Positions 38,840-46,073 of a stretch of 46,073 nt of DNA are shown in pieces; position 1 is the first letter of the stretch; each line of letters opens with the position of its first letter. The notes below the pieces were generated by a model. It made no database searches. It was not told where the DNA came from and worked only from the letters and a program-made list of their open reading frames with translations. The translations under genes and the position numbers were made by a program. Source of the DNA: an uncultured bacterium (GTDB lineage Bacteria; Bacillota_I; Bacilli_A; RF39; UBA660); NCBI GenBank assembly GCA_949296705.1, contig CASFOW010000005.1, positions 1-46,073 of the forward strand. Direction: 5' to 3'.

Positions 38840-39634
38840 TTGAATATTTATCGCAGTTTAAATGACATAACAAAGTATATTGAAGATCATTTGGAAGAAG
38901 ATGTTTCGTATGTAGCACTTGCTAGAATATTAGGAACCAATGAATATACAATGAAGAGAATATTTTCTCTGTTGACAGGAATTGGTCTTTCAGAATACAT
39001 TCGAAAAAGAAGATTATCTTGTGCTGGATTCGATCTTTGTGGAGGAAAGTGGAAAATAATCGACTTGGCCGTTAAGTATCGGTATGAAAATGCGACGTCT
39101 TTTTCGCGAGCATTCGAACATTTTCATGGTGTGAAGCCTTCGGAAGTGGATACGGATACTGCATTAAAGAACTTTCCTAGAATCGGATTTCAAGAAGATG
39201 TTTTTATTCCGACTTCGATGAAATACGAGATTGTGTCATATCCAGAATTTAACTTGTATGGAAAGGGTATCTCTACTGATAATGCTCATATTGCAATGGA
39301 TGCACCGCAATTTTTTTATGAGTTTGAAAAGAAGTATTACGACAAATATGGAAGTGTTCCTTTTGGGATGATTACATACGATACGGAACGGGAAGAGAGT
39401 CGCTGTTACTATTGTCTCTATGATAGAGAGGCGGAAGGGATGGAACGTATTTATATTCCATCATCTAAGTGGTTGAAATTTCAGATTTCTTCTCAAAATG
39501 CGAAGGAAATTCATGATGTGTCGCAACAGTTTTATCATGAATTTTTGCCTTCTTGTAAATTTAATTTGAGAGAGTTACCGGAACTGGAATATTATCATGA
39601 TGGTGTGACTGATTTTTTAGTTGCTATCGATTAA
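38840..39634 (+). CDS. AraC-family transcription regulator with GyrI-like domain
   Basis: A 264-aa regulator: an N-terminal AraC double HTH (about 5-105: YVALARILGTNEYTMKRIFS; IIDLAVKYRYENATSFSRAF, ending HFHGVKPSEV) and a C-terminal GyrI-like effector-binding domain (KYEIVSYPEFNLYGKGISTD). It probably senses a small hydrophobic ligand or drug. TTG start after AGGTGATTTC. Divergent from the HD gene. Confidence 0.9.
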   Translation: MNIYRSLNDITKYIEDHLEEDVSYVALARILGTNEYTMKRIFSLLTGIGLSEYIRKRRLSCAGFDLCGGKWKIIDLAVKYRYENATSFSRAFEHFHGVKPSEVDTDTALKNFPRIGFQEDVFIPTSMKYEIVSYPEFNLYGKGISTDNAHIAMDAPQFFYEFEKKYYDKYGSVPFGMITYDTEREESRCYYCLYDREAEGMERIYIPSSKWLKFQISSQNAKEIHDVSQQFYHEFLPSCKFNLRELPELEYYHDGVTDFLVAID

Positions 39635-39636
39635 CT

Positions 39637-39676
39637 GACAAAACTGGTTGTGAAAAAATCAGTTTTGTCTTTTTTA
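39637..39676 (+). terminator. Terminator after the AraC-type gene
   Basis: GACAAAACTG (39637-39646) and CAGTTTTGTC (39660-39669) form a perfect 10-bp stem followed by a T run. Confidence 0.92.
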
Positions 39677-39708
39677 TTTTTGTTATACTTTTGGTTGAGG
39701 TGAGCGGG

Positions 39709-41568
39709 ATGGTTGTTACTAGCGAGGTTTATTTGGCAAAGAAGTTCATTTCTCCCGAAGAGTGGTTATTATTTTTGCAAACGATTTCTCATTACAATGG
39801 AATCTTTCGCAAGTGGAAGATGATTGTCGTCAATGAAAATCATCAAATTCGCTATTTGATAGAAACAAAACGACATCTTCCTCCTACTATCAATCATTTG
39901 GATTCATTTTTTTTCAAAGAAGTAAACAATAGTCCGTCCTTTTCCTCTAAGTGTTCTTCTTTAGAATTTGTAAAATTGAATCGTAGTTTCATTGATTTAA
40001 TCAATGCATGTGAAGTTGGCAGAAAAGGGGATTTGTTCCGTTTAGAAATCCAAATTCACAATTTGGGTAACAATCATTTTTTATCTCGTAGTTGGTATTT
40101 TGTTCGTAATAATGGCAGAGTACAAAAACGATATCTTTTCTTTCCCTTACCACAGTTTTTACTCGCAGTTGATTTTTCTAGTCTCAATCGCTTTTTTTAT
40201 AAAAAGTTACCCAAGTATTTAGAAATTCAGAAAGCCTTACCTTTGCTTTGTACAAACTCTAATCAGGCGCTTTTTGAAGTTGATTCGTTTCCATATTTTC
40301 AAGAAAAAATGTATTTAATTCAAAATGCGTTTCCTTTTGCAAAGCATTCTTTGATTATCGGTTCTTCGGGATTTGGAAAATCGAAAATGATCAGTTTGTT
40401 CGTTGCTAATCTTTATCGGGATTTTGAACTAAGGAAACAATACAAAGTTGTCGTTATCGATCCACATGCTTCTTTAGAGAGGGATATCGGCGGGATTGGC
40501 CGCGTTATCGATTTTGAAACGTTAGATGATAGTGTCGATTTGTTTTTTAATCATCGTGATTCTGTCGTTTCTACAACAGAATTGTTACTCGATTTGTTTC
40601 GTTCTTTATTTCAAGATCAATATCAATATCAATCGAAAATGGAACGAGTTCTTAGACATTCCATCTATTTACTTTTATGTGCAGAATGTTTTTCATTTTC
40701 CAACTTGCGTCATCTTCTTTTGGATACCGAATATCGTAATCAATTGTTACAACATTATAAACAGTATATTCCTCATAGCATTGCTAGTTTTTTTGGGTCT
40801 GATTTTAACGATTTAAAGACGAAGTCGTACGGAGAAGCAATTTCTCCCATCATTAGTTTTTTAGATGAGATGACGATGTTACCAGTCTTCCAAGGTGAGA
40901 GGTCTTCTTACCATTTAGAGTCGACGATTCAAAATCATTTTTTAACGATTTTTTCTTTGAACCAAAACAAGTTAGGAAATCGTATCACCAAAGTATTAGC
41001 AGGTCTTATTATGCAACAAATGTTTTCTTTGATACAAAGAGGAGTGATTTCTGAACAGATTCTTTTCATTGTCGATGAAGTTCCCGTTATTGAAAATCCA
41101 ATTTTAACTAGATTTTTAGCAGAGTCTAGAAAATATCATCTTTCGTGCATTTTATCTGGTCAATACTTTAGTCAAATATCGGAATCTTTAAAACGTGCAA
41201 TTTTTGCGAATGTTGTTCATTATTATATCTTTCGAGTATCACAGATGGATGCCTCTGCCTTAGTTGATTGTGTTTCTATGAAATTGTCATCCTCTGATAC
41301 CAAAGAGGCAAAAATTCAGTTTTTAACTGAATTAAATCAACGGGAATGTGTTGTAAGAATTAGCAATCAAAATGTGATGATACCGGCATTTAAAGGAAGA
41401 ACTTGCAATTTTGAAAGCATTCCTAGGATGAAGAAAAAAGAAATAGTTCCTGATACAGAAGTGCTTCAAAAGAAAGTAAAACCGTTTTCTTTTGAGTTGG
41501 GAACTGTCGATTTAAAAAGTGTTCTTAAACAAAATTCTACCAATAAAAGAGGTGTTTTTCATGACTGA
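39709..41568 (+). CDS. HerA/VirB4-like P-loop ATPase
   Basis: A 619-aa protein of unknown role. The N-terminal 200 residues are unassigned. A P-loop ATPase domain follows: Walker A SLIIGSSGFGKSKMISLFVA, a FtsK/HerA-type DPHASLERDIGG segment, Walker B in EQILFIVDEVPVIE, and a sensor-like ESRKYHLSCILSGQYFSQIS. DUF87/HerA-like proteins move DNA or protein through membranes. The next gene overlaps it by 8 bp, suggesting a functional pair. ATG 39709 follows GAGGTGAGCGGG. Confidence 0.75.
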   Translation: MVVTSEVYLAKKFISPEEWLLFLQTISHYNGIFRKWKMIVVNENHQIRYLIETKRHLPPTINHLDSFFFKEVNNSPSFSSKCSSLEFVKLNRSFIDLINACEVGRKGDLFRLEIQIHNLGNNHFLSRSWYFVRNNGRVQKRYLFFPLPQFLLAVDFSSLNRFFYKKLPKYLEIQKALPLLCTNSNQALFEVDSFPYFQEKMYLIQNAFPFAKHSLIIGSSGFGKSKMISLFVANLYRDFELRKQYKVVVIDPHASLERDIGGIGRVIDFETLDDSVDLFFNHRDSVVSTTELLLDLFRSLFQDQYQYQSKMERVLRHSIYLLLCAECFSFSNLRHLLLDTEYRNQLLQHYKQYIPHSIASFFGSDFNDLKTKSYGEAISPIISFLDEMTMLPVFQGERSSYHLESTIQNHFLTIFSLNQNKLGNRITKVLAGLIMQQMFSLIQRGVISEQILFIVDEVPVIENPILTRFLAESRKYHLSCILSGQYFSQISESLKRAIFANVVHYYIFRVSQMDASALVDCVSMKLSSSDTKEAKIQFLTELNQRECVVRISNQNVMIPAFKGRTCNFESIPRMKKKEIVPDTEVLQKKVKPFSFELGTVDLKSVLKQNSTNKRGVFHD

Positions 41569-42262
41569 TGAGAAGACGTTAAAGATAGTTCAAAAAATCT
41601 TTTTAGCAGTGTTTGGTTCTAGTAATCCTTATTCTTTGGATGAAATATTGAAGTTGTTCGCATTTGATGTGCATTTACCAAAAGAAGTACATGATTCCAT
41701 CACTGGAGTTGCAACTTGGGCAGATTCTGTTAGTAGTGGCAAGTTTATTACCAATGAAAATATGGCTTTAAAAGATAAACGTGAAGGATGGATGGTACCA
41801 AAACGTGAAATTCATTCCTTGACGGATATTATATCTTTGTGGGATGCCATCAATTTTACAACTACAGAACGGGTATATGACTCTATTGATGTGGTTCAAA
41901 GTGATACCATTTATCGATGTCAAAACGTATATCGCTCAACTGGCTGTAGCGATTCTACAAATCTTATTTTTTGTGACTCTTGTACGCATTGCGAATATTT
42001 ACTTGCATCGCAACGTTCAGGGACATGTAGCTTTTGTATTCGAACGGACGACTCTAAAGATTGTAGCAACTGTTACAGTGTCATTTGTTCTAATAAAGTT
42101 CGTAATTCTTTTTTTATTCAGGATTGCTTTGATTTAGATGAGTGTATGTTTTGTGCTCATATTGCATCGAAACGTTTTTGTATTGCTAACATGCAGTTTG
42201 AAGAAGAGGAGTATTACGAGATTAAGAAAGTGGTCGTTTCTTGGATATTAAATTCTCAGTAA
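41561..42262 (+). CDS. Cys-rich protein paired with the ATPase
   Basis: A 233-aa protein. The C-terminal half has regularly spaced Cys (YRCQNVYRSTGCSDSTNLIF; CDSCTHCEYLLASQRSGTCS; CIRTDDSKDCSNCYSVICSN), perhaps a repeated beta-solenoid-like fold or metal sites. Starts with AAAGAGGTG upstream and overlaps the ATPase gene, so translation is coupled. No family is recognised. Confidence 0.65.
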   Translation: MTDEKTLKIVQKIFLAVFGSSNPYSLDEILKLFAFDVHLPKEVHDSITGVATWADSVSSGKFITNENMALKDKREGWMVPKREIHSLTDIISLWDAINFTTTERVYDSIDVVQSDTIYRCQNVYRSTGCSDSTNLIFCDSCTHCEYLLASQRSGTCSFCIRTDDSKDCSNCYSVICSNKVRNSFFIQDCFDLDECMFCAHIASKRFCIANMQFEEEEYYEIKKVVVSWILNSQ

Positions 42263-42289
42263 ATGTTGTATAATAAAACTGGTGATTTT

Positions 42290-42784
42290 ATGCGTGTTTA
42301 TCATGAATTGGAACCGATTTATAACGAGTCTAGTAAAGTTCTGATTTTAGGGAGTCTTCCTTCCGTAAAATCTAGGGAAGTTGGGTTTTATTATGCCCAT
42401 CCGCAAAATCGTTTTTGGCGAATTTTGGAATCCTTGTTTGGTGTTTCTTTACCGGATGTTGATACGAAAAGAAAATTTTTACTTTCCCATGGGATTTCTT
42501 TATGGGATACGGTTGCTTCTTGTGAAATTTCAGGTTCTTCCGATGTATCTATTAAAAATATCGAAGTGAATGATTTGACGGAACTTTTACAAAATAGTCA
42601 AATTGAGTTTGTGTTTTGTACCGGGAGAAAAGCATACGACTTGTATCAAAAATATATGAAACCAAATACGAATATCGATGCTTTTTTATTGCCGAGTCCT
42701 TCTGCTGCGAATGCAAAATGTTCTCTTCCTTCTTTGGTTTCATCGTATCAAGTTATTTTAGATTGTTTGAATTCTGTTTCGTAA
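42290..42784 (+). CDS. DNA-deoxyinosine glycosylase-like (UDG superfamily)
   Basis: A 164-aa DNA repair enzyme of the UDG/Mug superfamily that removes deaminated bases. Landmarks are SSKVLILGSLPSVKSREVGF, YYAHPQNRFWRILESLFG (the G..PG-like and aromatic motifs) and a C-terminal LLPSPSAANAKCS. ATG 42290 with TGGTGATTTT upstream. Confidence 0.87.
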   Translation: MRVYHELEPIYNESSKVLILGSLPSVKSREVGFYYAHPQNRFWRILESLFGVSLPDVDTKRKFLLSHGISLWDTVASCEISGSSDVSIKNIEVNDLTELLQNSQIEFVFCTGRKAYDLYQKYMKPNTNIDAFLLPSPSAANAKCSLPSLVSSYQVILDCLNSVS

Positions 42785-42895
42785 ATAGAAAATTTGTTTT
42801 TGATTTATAGCATTGATACTCTTTTTTATATTTATTCCAGTGTGATAATCGTTTATAATAGAGATGAATCATTACAAAATTGAAAGGAAATTTTT

Positions 42896-43450
42896 ATGAC
42901 AGAAAAAGAAAAAATGTTACGTGGTGAATTATACAATGCGAATTACGATCAAGACTTGATTCGGGAAAGAAATGAGGTAAAAAATCTTTGTGCTCAATAT
43001 AACCGGTTAGATTTTAATGATTCAGTAGGTCGTAAAGCACTTCTTAGACGAATTATTTTACATATGGAAAACGATGCTTGGATCGAGCCTTCTTTTTGGT
43101 GTGACTACGGTTACAACATTCGAATGGGGAAAAACTTTTATGCCAATCACAATTTGGTTTTATTAGATGCAGGTGGTATTACATTCGGTAGTGACGTCTT
43201 TGTTGGACCGAATTGTGGGTTTTATACGTCATCTCATCCACTGGATTATCATGTTCGTAATCAAGGATTAGAGGATGCAAAGCCGATTACAGTAGGAAGT
43301 AATGTCTGGTTTGGTGGAAATGTCACTGTTTTACCTGGTGTTACGATAGGAGATAATGTCGTCATCGGTGCCGGTAGTGTGGTAACACATGATATCCCAA
43401 GTAACTCTGTTGCAGTAGGAAATCCTTGCCGGGTGATTCGAACTCTTTAA
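42896..43450 (+). CDS. Maltose O-acetyltransferase-like, left-handed beta-helix
   Basis: A 184-aa acetyl-CoA-dependent sugar acetyltransferase of the LacA/Maa family. N-terminal Maa cap (MTEKEKMLRGELYNANYDQD), then hexapeptide repeats (GPNCGFYTSSHPLDYHVRNQ with the catalytic His; VWFGGNVTVLPGVTIGDNVV; NPCRVIRTL end). The ribosome binding site is GAAAGGAAA. Confidence 0.93.
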   Translation: MTEKEKMLRGELYNANYDQDLIRERNEVKNLCAQYNRLDFNDSVGRKALLRRIILHMENDAWIEPSFWCDYGYNIRMGKNFYANHNLVLLDAGGITFGSDVFVGPNCGFYTSSHPLDYHVRNQGLEDAKPITVGSNVWFGGNVTVLPGVTIGDNVVIGAGSVVTHDIPSNSVAVGNPCRVIRTL

Positions 43451-43521
43451 ATCCTTACAGAACTGTAAGGTATCTTTTCACTATTTTTTGTTATAATAAG
43501 GGTAGTCAGAAAGGATGCAGT

Positions 43522-43662
43522 ATGATTTTTAAAATTCGAAACTTTTTCTTTACAATTTTTTGGGTATTGATATCCGCTTTGTTTGTAGTTGTTGCAGTTC
43601 CTGTATTAGGAATTGTTCTTTTGTTTCGCTATTTAAAACGTACGTTAGTGAAAAATTCGTAG
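43522..43662 (+). CDS. Small single-pass membrane protein (46 aa)
   Basis: Starts MIFKIRNFFFTIFWVLISAL with a long hydrophobic helix and a basic tail (FRYLKRTLVKNS). ATG 43522 follows AAAGGATG. It lies 11 bp before the TVP38-type gene and may be cotranscribed. The function is unknown. Confidence 0.62.
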   Translation: MIFKIRNFFFTIFWVLISALFVVVAVPVLGIVLLFRYLKRTLVKNS

Positions 43663-43673
43663 TAGGTGATCAT

Positions 43674-44246
43674 ATGAATCGTAAGAAATCAAAGACGAAG
43701 ACAATATTTAAGATTACAACCATTGTCGTTACGATTTTACTAGTTATCTTTATTATTTATGGATTACAATTGGGAATCTTTCGAGATAAAAATTTACTAG
43801 TGGATAGAATTCGTACGTTTGGTGTTTGGGGACCGTTAGTATTCTTGTTGTTGCAAGCATTTCAAGTTATGTTTCCGGTAATTCCTGGTGGTGCCAGTTG
43901 CCTTGCTGGAGTACTTGCTTTTGGTCCCGTTGCTGGATTTATTTATAACTATGTTGGCCTTACTTTAGGCTCTATTGGTGCATTTTATCTATCTCGCACT
44001 TTGGGAATGAAAATCGTCCAAGCATTTTTTGAACAGAAGACAATCGATAAGTATTTGGCATATGTTAGAACCAATACTTTCAAATGGATTTTCTTCTGGG
44101 GAATCTTAGTTCCTGGGCTTCCAGATGATTTATTATGTTATATTGCTGGTTTAAGTAATATGAGATTTCGCACATTTATTTGGATTATTTTAGTTGGAAA
44201 ACCACTTTCTCTTTTGGGATACAGTATATTTGTTAATTTGTTATGA
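43674..44246 (+). CDS. TVP38/TMEM64 (DedA-like) membrane protein
   Basis: A 190-aa multi-pass membrane protein with the SNARE-associated/VTT domain signature: FPVIPGGASCLAGVLAFGPV, GFIYNYVGLTLGSIGAFYLS, RTLGMKIVQAFF, and FFWGILVPGLPDDLLCYIAG. The family is linked to lipid transport across the membrane. ATG 43674 follows AGTAGGTGATC; a longer upstream reading overlaps the small membrane gene and is not supported. Confidence 0.9.
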   Translation: MNRKKSKTKTIFKITTIVVTILLVIFIIYGLQLGIFRDKNLLVDRIRTFGVWGPLVFLLLQAFQVMFPVIPGGASCLAGVLAFGPVAGFIYNYVGLTLGSIGAFYLSRTLGMKIVQAFFEQKTIDKYLAYVRTNTFKWIFFWGILVPGLPDDLLCYIAGLSNMRFRTFIWIILVGKPLSLLGYSIFVNLL

Positions 44247-44266
44247 GGGCCAGATGGCTCTTTTTC
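44245..44266 (+). terminator. Terminator after the TVP38-type gene
   Basis: GAGGGCCA and TGGCTC form a short stem over GA, followed by five T; it starts at the stop codon. Confidence 0.75.
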
Positions 44267-44296
44267 ATTGTTTTTATTTTTTCTTCTTGTGTTTTG

Positions 44297-44305
44297 TGAT
44301 ATAAT
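44297..44305 (+). promoter_or_regulatory. Extended -10 promoter of gpmI
   Basis: TGATATAAT, an extended -10 with perfect TATAAT (44300-44305), lies 28 bp upstream of gpmI. The -35 region is weak. Confidence 0.7.
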
Positions 44306-44332
44306 TTTATACGGAATTAAGGAGGAAAAAAT

Positions 44333-45829
44333 ATGGTAAAAAAAGCAATGTTATGTATTTTAGATGGGTTTGGCTTAAGAGATGAAACTCATGGAAATGC
44401 AGTAAAGTTGGCAAAACATGAAAATTTTGATTATTTATGGAACCATTATCCACATAGTAAATTGGTTGCTAGTGGAACTTTGGTTGGTCTTCCTGAAGGC
44501 CAGATGGGAAATAGTGAGGTAGGACATTTAAATATTGGTGCTGGTCGTATCGTCTATCAACCATTAGAGTTAATTAATTCAAAAATTAAAGATGGGACTT
44601 TTTTTCAAAATGAGGAATTGTTATCTGTTTTAAATCATGTTAAAGAAAATCAATCTTCTTTGCATTTATTTGGACTTTTGAGCGATGGTGGGGTTCATTC
44701 TCATATTCGCCATCTATTTGCATTGATCGATTTATGCAAACAACAAAATATTACGAATGTTTATTATCATGTATTCTTAGATGGTAGAGATACTTTACCG
44801 GATGTTGGAATTCAATATTTAAGACAGTTAGATGAAAAAATAAAAGAGACTGGCGTTGGAAAAATTGCAACAATTTCTGGACGTTATTATGCGATGGATC
44901 GCGACAATCGTTGGGATCGTGTTCAGAAAGCGTACGATGCGATCGTAAATAATAAAGGGGAACATTATGCTAACTATGAAGAATGCATCCAACATAATGA
45001 TGCTAATCACATTACAGATGAATTTGTTGTACCTGCTGTCATCGACGAAGCGGGTATGGTAAAAGATGGAGATGGTTTGATTGCCTTTAATTTTAGACCA
45101 GATCGTTTAAGAGAACTATTTATGGCATTAACGAATCCGAATTTCAATGAGTTTCCACATACGACATTCCAGAATGTTCAGTTGGTTACGATGATGGCAG
45201 TTAGTGAAGATGTCATTACGACGAATGCATTTCATTCTGAAAAGATTGTCAACACATTAGGAGACTACATTAGCAGTTGCGGATTAAAACAACTTCGGAT
45301 TGCAGAAACTGAAAAATATGCACACGTCACTTATTTCTTCGATGGTGGTATCGATAAAGAAATTCCTGGTTGTACAAGAAAGTTGATTCCAAGTCCAAAA
45401 GTAGCAACATACGATTTAAAACCAGAGATGAGTGCGAATGAAATTTGCGATGAACTATTGCAAATTATCGATCAATTCGATTTGGTTATTTTGAATTTTG
45501 CTAATTGTGACATGGTTGGTCATACTGGTGTTTTAGATGCAGCAATTAAGGCAGTTGAAACAGTCGATTATAATCTTGGTCGTATCATGAAGAAGACTGA
45601 AGAAATTGGTATGACGTTATTTGTTACTGCAGATCATGGTAACTGCGAAGAGATGTTAGATGATCAAGGCAATGTTTTAACAGCACATACTACTAACTTA
45701 GTACCATTTATCGTAACGGATTCCTCTTATCAGTTGAGAGATGGAAAATTGGGGGATATTGCACCTACTATTTTAAAAGCAATGGGATTATCTAAACCAG
45801 CAGAGATGACTGGTGACGAGTTAATTTAA
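44333..45829 (+). CDS. gpmI: 2,3-bisphosphoglycerate-independent phosphoglycerate mutase
   Basis: Glycolytic enzyme interconverting 3- and 2-phosphoglycerate using two Mn ions; 498 aa, near the usual 510. Signatures are CILDGFGLRDETHGNAVKLA, PEGQMGNSEVGHLNIGAGRI (with the phosphorylated Ser), HVFLDGRDTLPD, SGRYYAMDRDNRWDRVQKAY, FNFRPDRLRELF, and the metal site LFVTADHGNCEEM. Ribosome binding site AAGGAGG. Confidence 0.98.
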   Translation: MVKKAMLCILDGFGLRDETHGNAVKLAKHENFDYLWNHYPHSKLVASGTLVGLPEGQMGNSEVGHLNIGAGRIVYQPLELINSKIKDGTFFQNEELLSVLNHVKENQSSLHLFGLLSDGGVHSHIRHLFALIDLCKQQNITNVYYHVFLDGRDTLPDVGIQYLRQLDEKIKETGVGKIATISGRYYAMDRDNRWDRVQKAYDAIVNNKGEHYANYEECIQHNDANHITDEFVVPAVIDEAGMVKDGDGLIAFNFRPDRLRELFMALTNPNFNEFPHTTFQNVQLVTMMAVSEDVITTNAFHSEKIVNTLGDYISSCGLKQLRIAETEKYAHVTYFFDGGIDKEIPGCTRKLIPSPKVATYDLKPEMSANEICDELLQIIDQFDLVILNFANCDMVGHTGVLDAAIKAVETVDYNLGRIMKKTEEIGMTLFVTADHGNCEEMLDDQGNVLTAHTTNLVPFIVTDSSYQLRDGKLGDIAPTILKAMGLSKPAEMTGDELI

Positions 45830-45851
45830 TGTTAGTTAGGAAGTGTCGCTT

Positions 45852-46073
45852 GTGATTACAATTAAAAGTGAACGGGAAATCGCTTTGATGAGAGAAGCCG
45901 GAATGATGGTTTCTAAAACACATCAATATTTAAAACCGTTTATCAAAGAGGGAATAACGACCAAAGAATTGGATCGTTTGGCTGAAGAGTTCATTCGTAA
46001 AATGGGAGGAGTTCCTTCTTGTAAAGGTTACGAAGGTTTTCCTGCAACGTTGTGTACTTCCGTTAACGATGAA
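45852..46073 (+). CDS. map: Methionine aminopeptidase, partial at window end
   Basis: The first 74 residues of type I methionine aminopeptidase (ITIKSEREIALMREAGMMVS; LAEEFIRKMGGVPSCKGYEG; FPATLCTSVNDE), which removes initiator Met from new proteins. GTG start after AGGAAG. The catalytic residues lie beyond the window. Host gene, adjacent to gpmI. Confidence 0.93.
   Translation, partial: MITIKSEREIALMREAGMMVSKTHQYLKPFIKEGITTKELDRLAEEFIRKMGGVPSCKGYEGFPATLCTSVNDE

Noticed and set aside
40526-40816. 96-aa hydrophobic ORF inside the HerA-like gene
   Set aside because: It is an alternative frame within a clear P-loop ATPase.

Overview
The window is low-GC DNA from a Bacillota (Bacilli/Erysipelotrichia-like) bacterium, probably a gut commensal. 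This rests on AT-rich codon use, strong AAAGGAGGTGAT-type ribosome binding sites, TGA used as a stop with TGG for Trp, and ordinary chromosomal genes on the right flank (gpmI, map, a TVP38-family protein). I cannot name a species from sequence alone.

From about 81 to 36217 lies a complete siphovirus-type prophage inserted in the 3' end of a tRNA-Gly(CCC) gene (29-102). A 23-bp identical core repeat (81-103 and 36195-36217) marks attL and attR. Reading left to right: a leftward lysogeny block (tyrosine integrase, TPR protein, S24/XRE repressor); a divergent promoter/operator region with three related half-palindromes; a rightward early block (Cro-like protein, small regulators, DnaD-like replication protein, SSB, YqaJ exonuclease, DUF1351, Bet/RecT); a run of small accessory genes (zinc ribbons, NPPF methyltransferase-like, SPFH/prohibitin-like); a DUF1492-type late regulator followed by a GIY-YIG homing endonuclease; and the late operon: tRNA, small and large terminase, portal, minor head protein fused to a PBECR nuclease, scaffold, capsid, connectors, tail tube, tail chaperones, tape measure, tail proteins, collar fibre, XhlA/holin and M23 endolysin. 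The right end carries a Panacea-domain/membrane-protein pair (candidate toxin-antitoxin or defence module) and two leftward genes including an HNH nuclease.

The outstanding feature is a candidate alternative translation-initiation system. Six key late genes (small terminase, portal, major capsid, tail tube, tape measure, collar fibre) have a good Shine-Dalgarno sequence and an intact reading frame, but AAG stands exactly where ATG is expected. In at least the small terminase, portal, capsid and collar-fibre genes, no ATG/GTG/TTG explains the N-terminus. Immediately upstream of the first of them the phage encodes a small tRNA (15352-15425) with initiator hallmarks: an unpaired C1 x A72 end followed by A73-CCA. 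Its anticodon is CUU, which reads AAG. Its unusual U37 could additionally pair with the A that precedes all six AAG codons. I infer a phage-encoded initiator tRNA dedicated to AAG start codons, which would make structural-protein synthesis depend on late transcription of the phage's own tRNA.

Other notable points are two -1 programmed frameshift candidates (capsid extension at A AAA AAG; tail chaperone G/GT at T TTT TTC), a perfect 26-bp inverted repeat enclosing about 260 bp in the early region, and a structured non-coding stretch before the scaffold gene. Outside attR there is a scar in which an Abi_2-family gene start, still preceded by a small-RNA-like hairpin, is joined to the 3' end of a different phage's HNH gene. 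The flank beyond it (36640-46073) is ordinary chromosome: a TM2 protein, HD hydrolase, AraC-type regulator, HerA/VirB4-like ATPase with a Cys-rich partner, deoxyinosine glycosylase-like protein, acetyltransferase, TVP38 protein, gpmI and the start of map.
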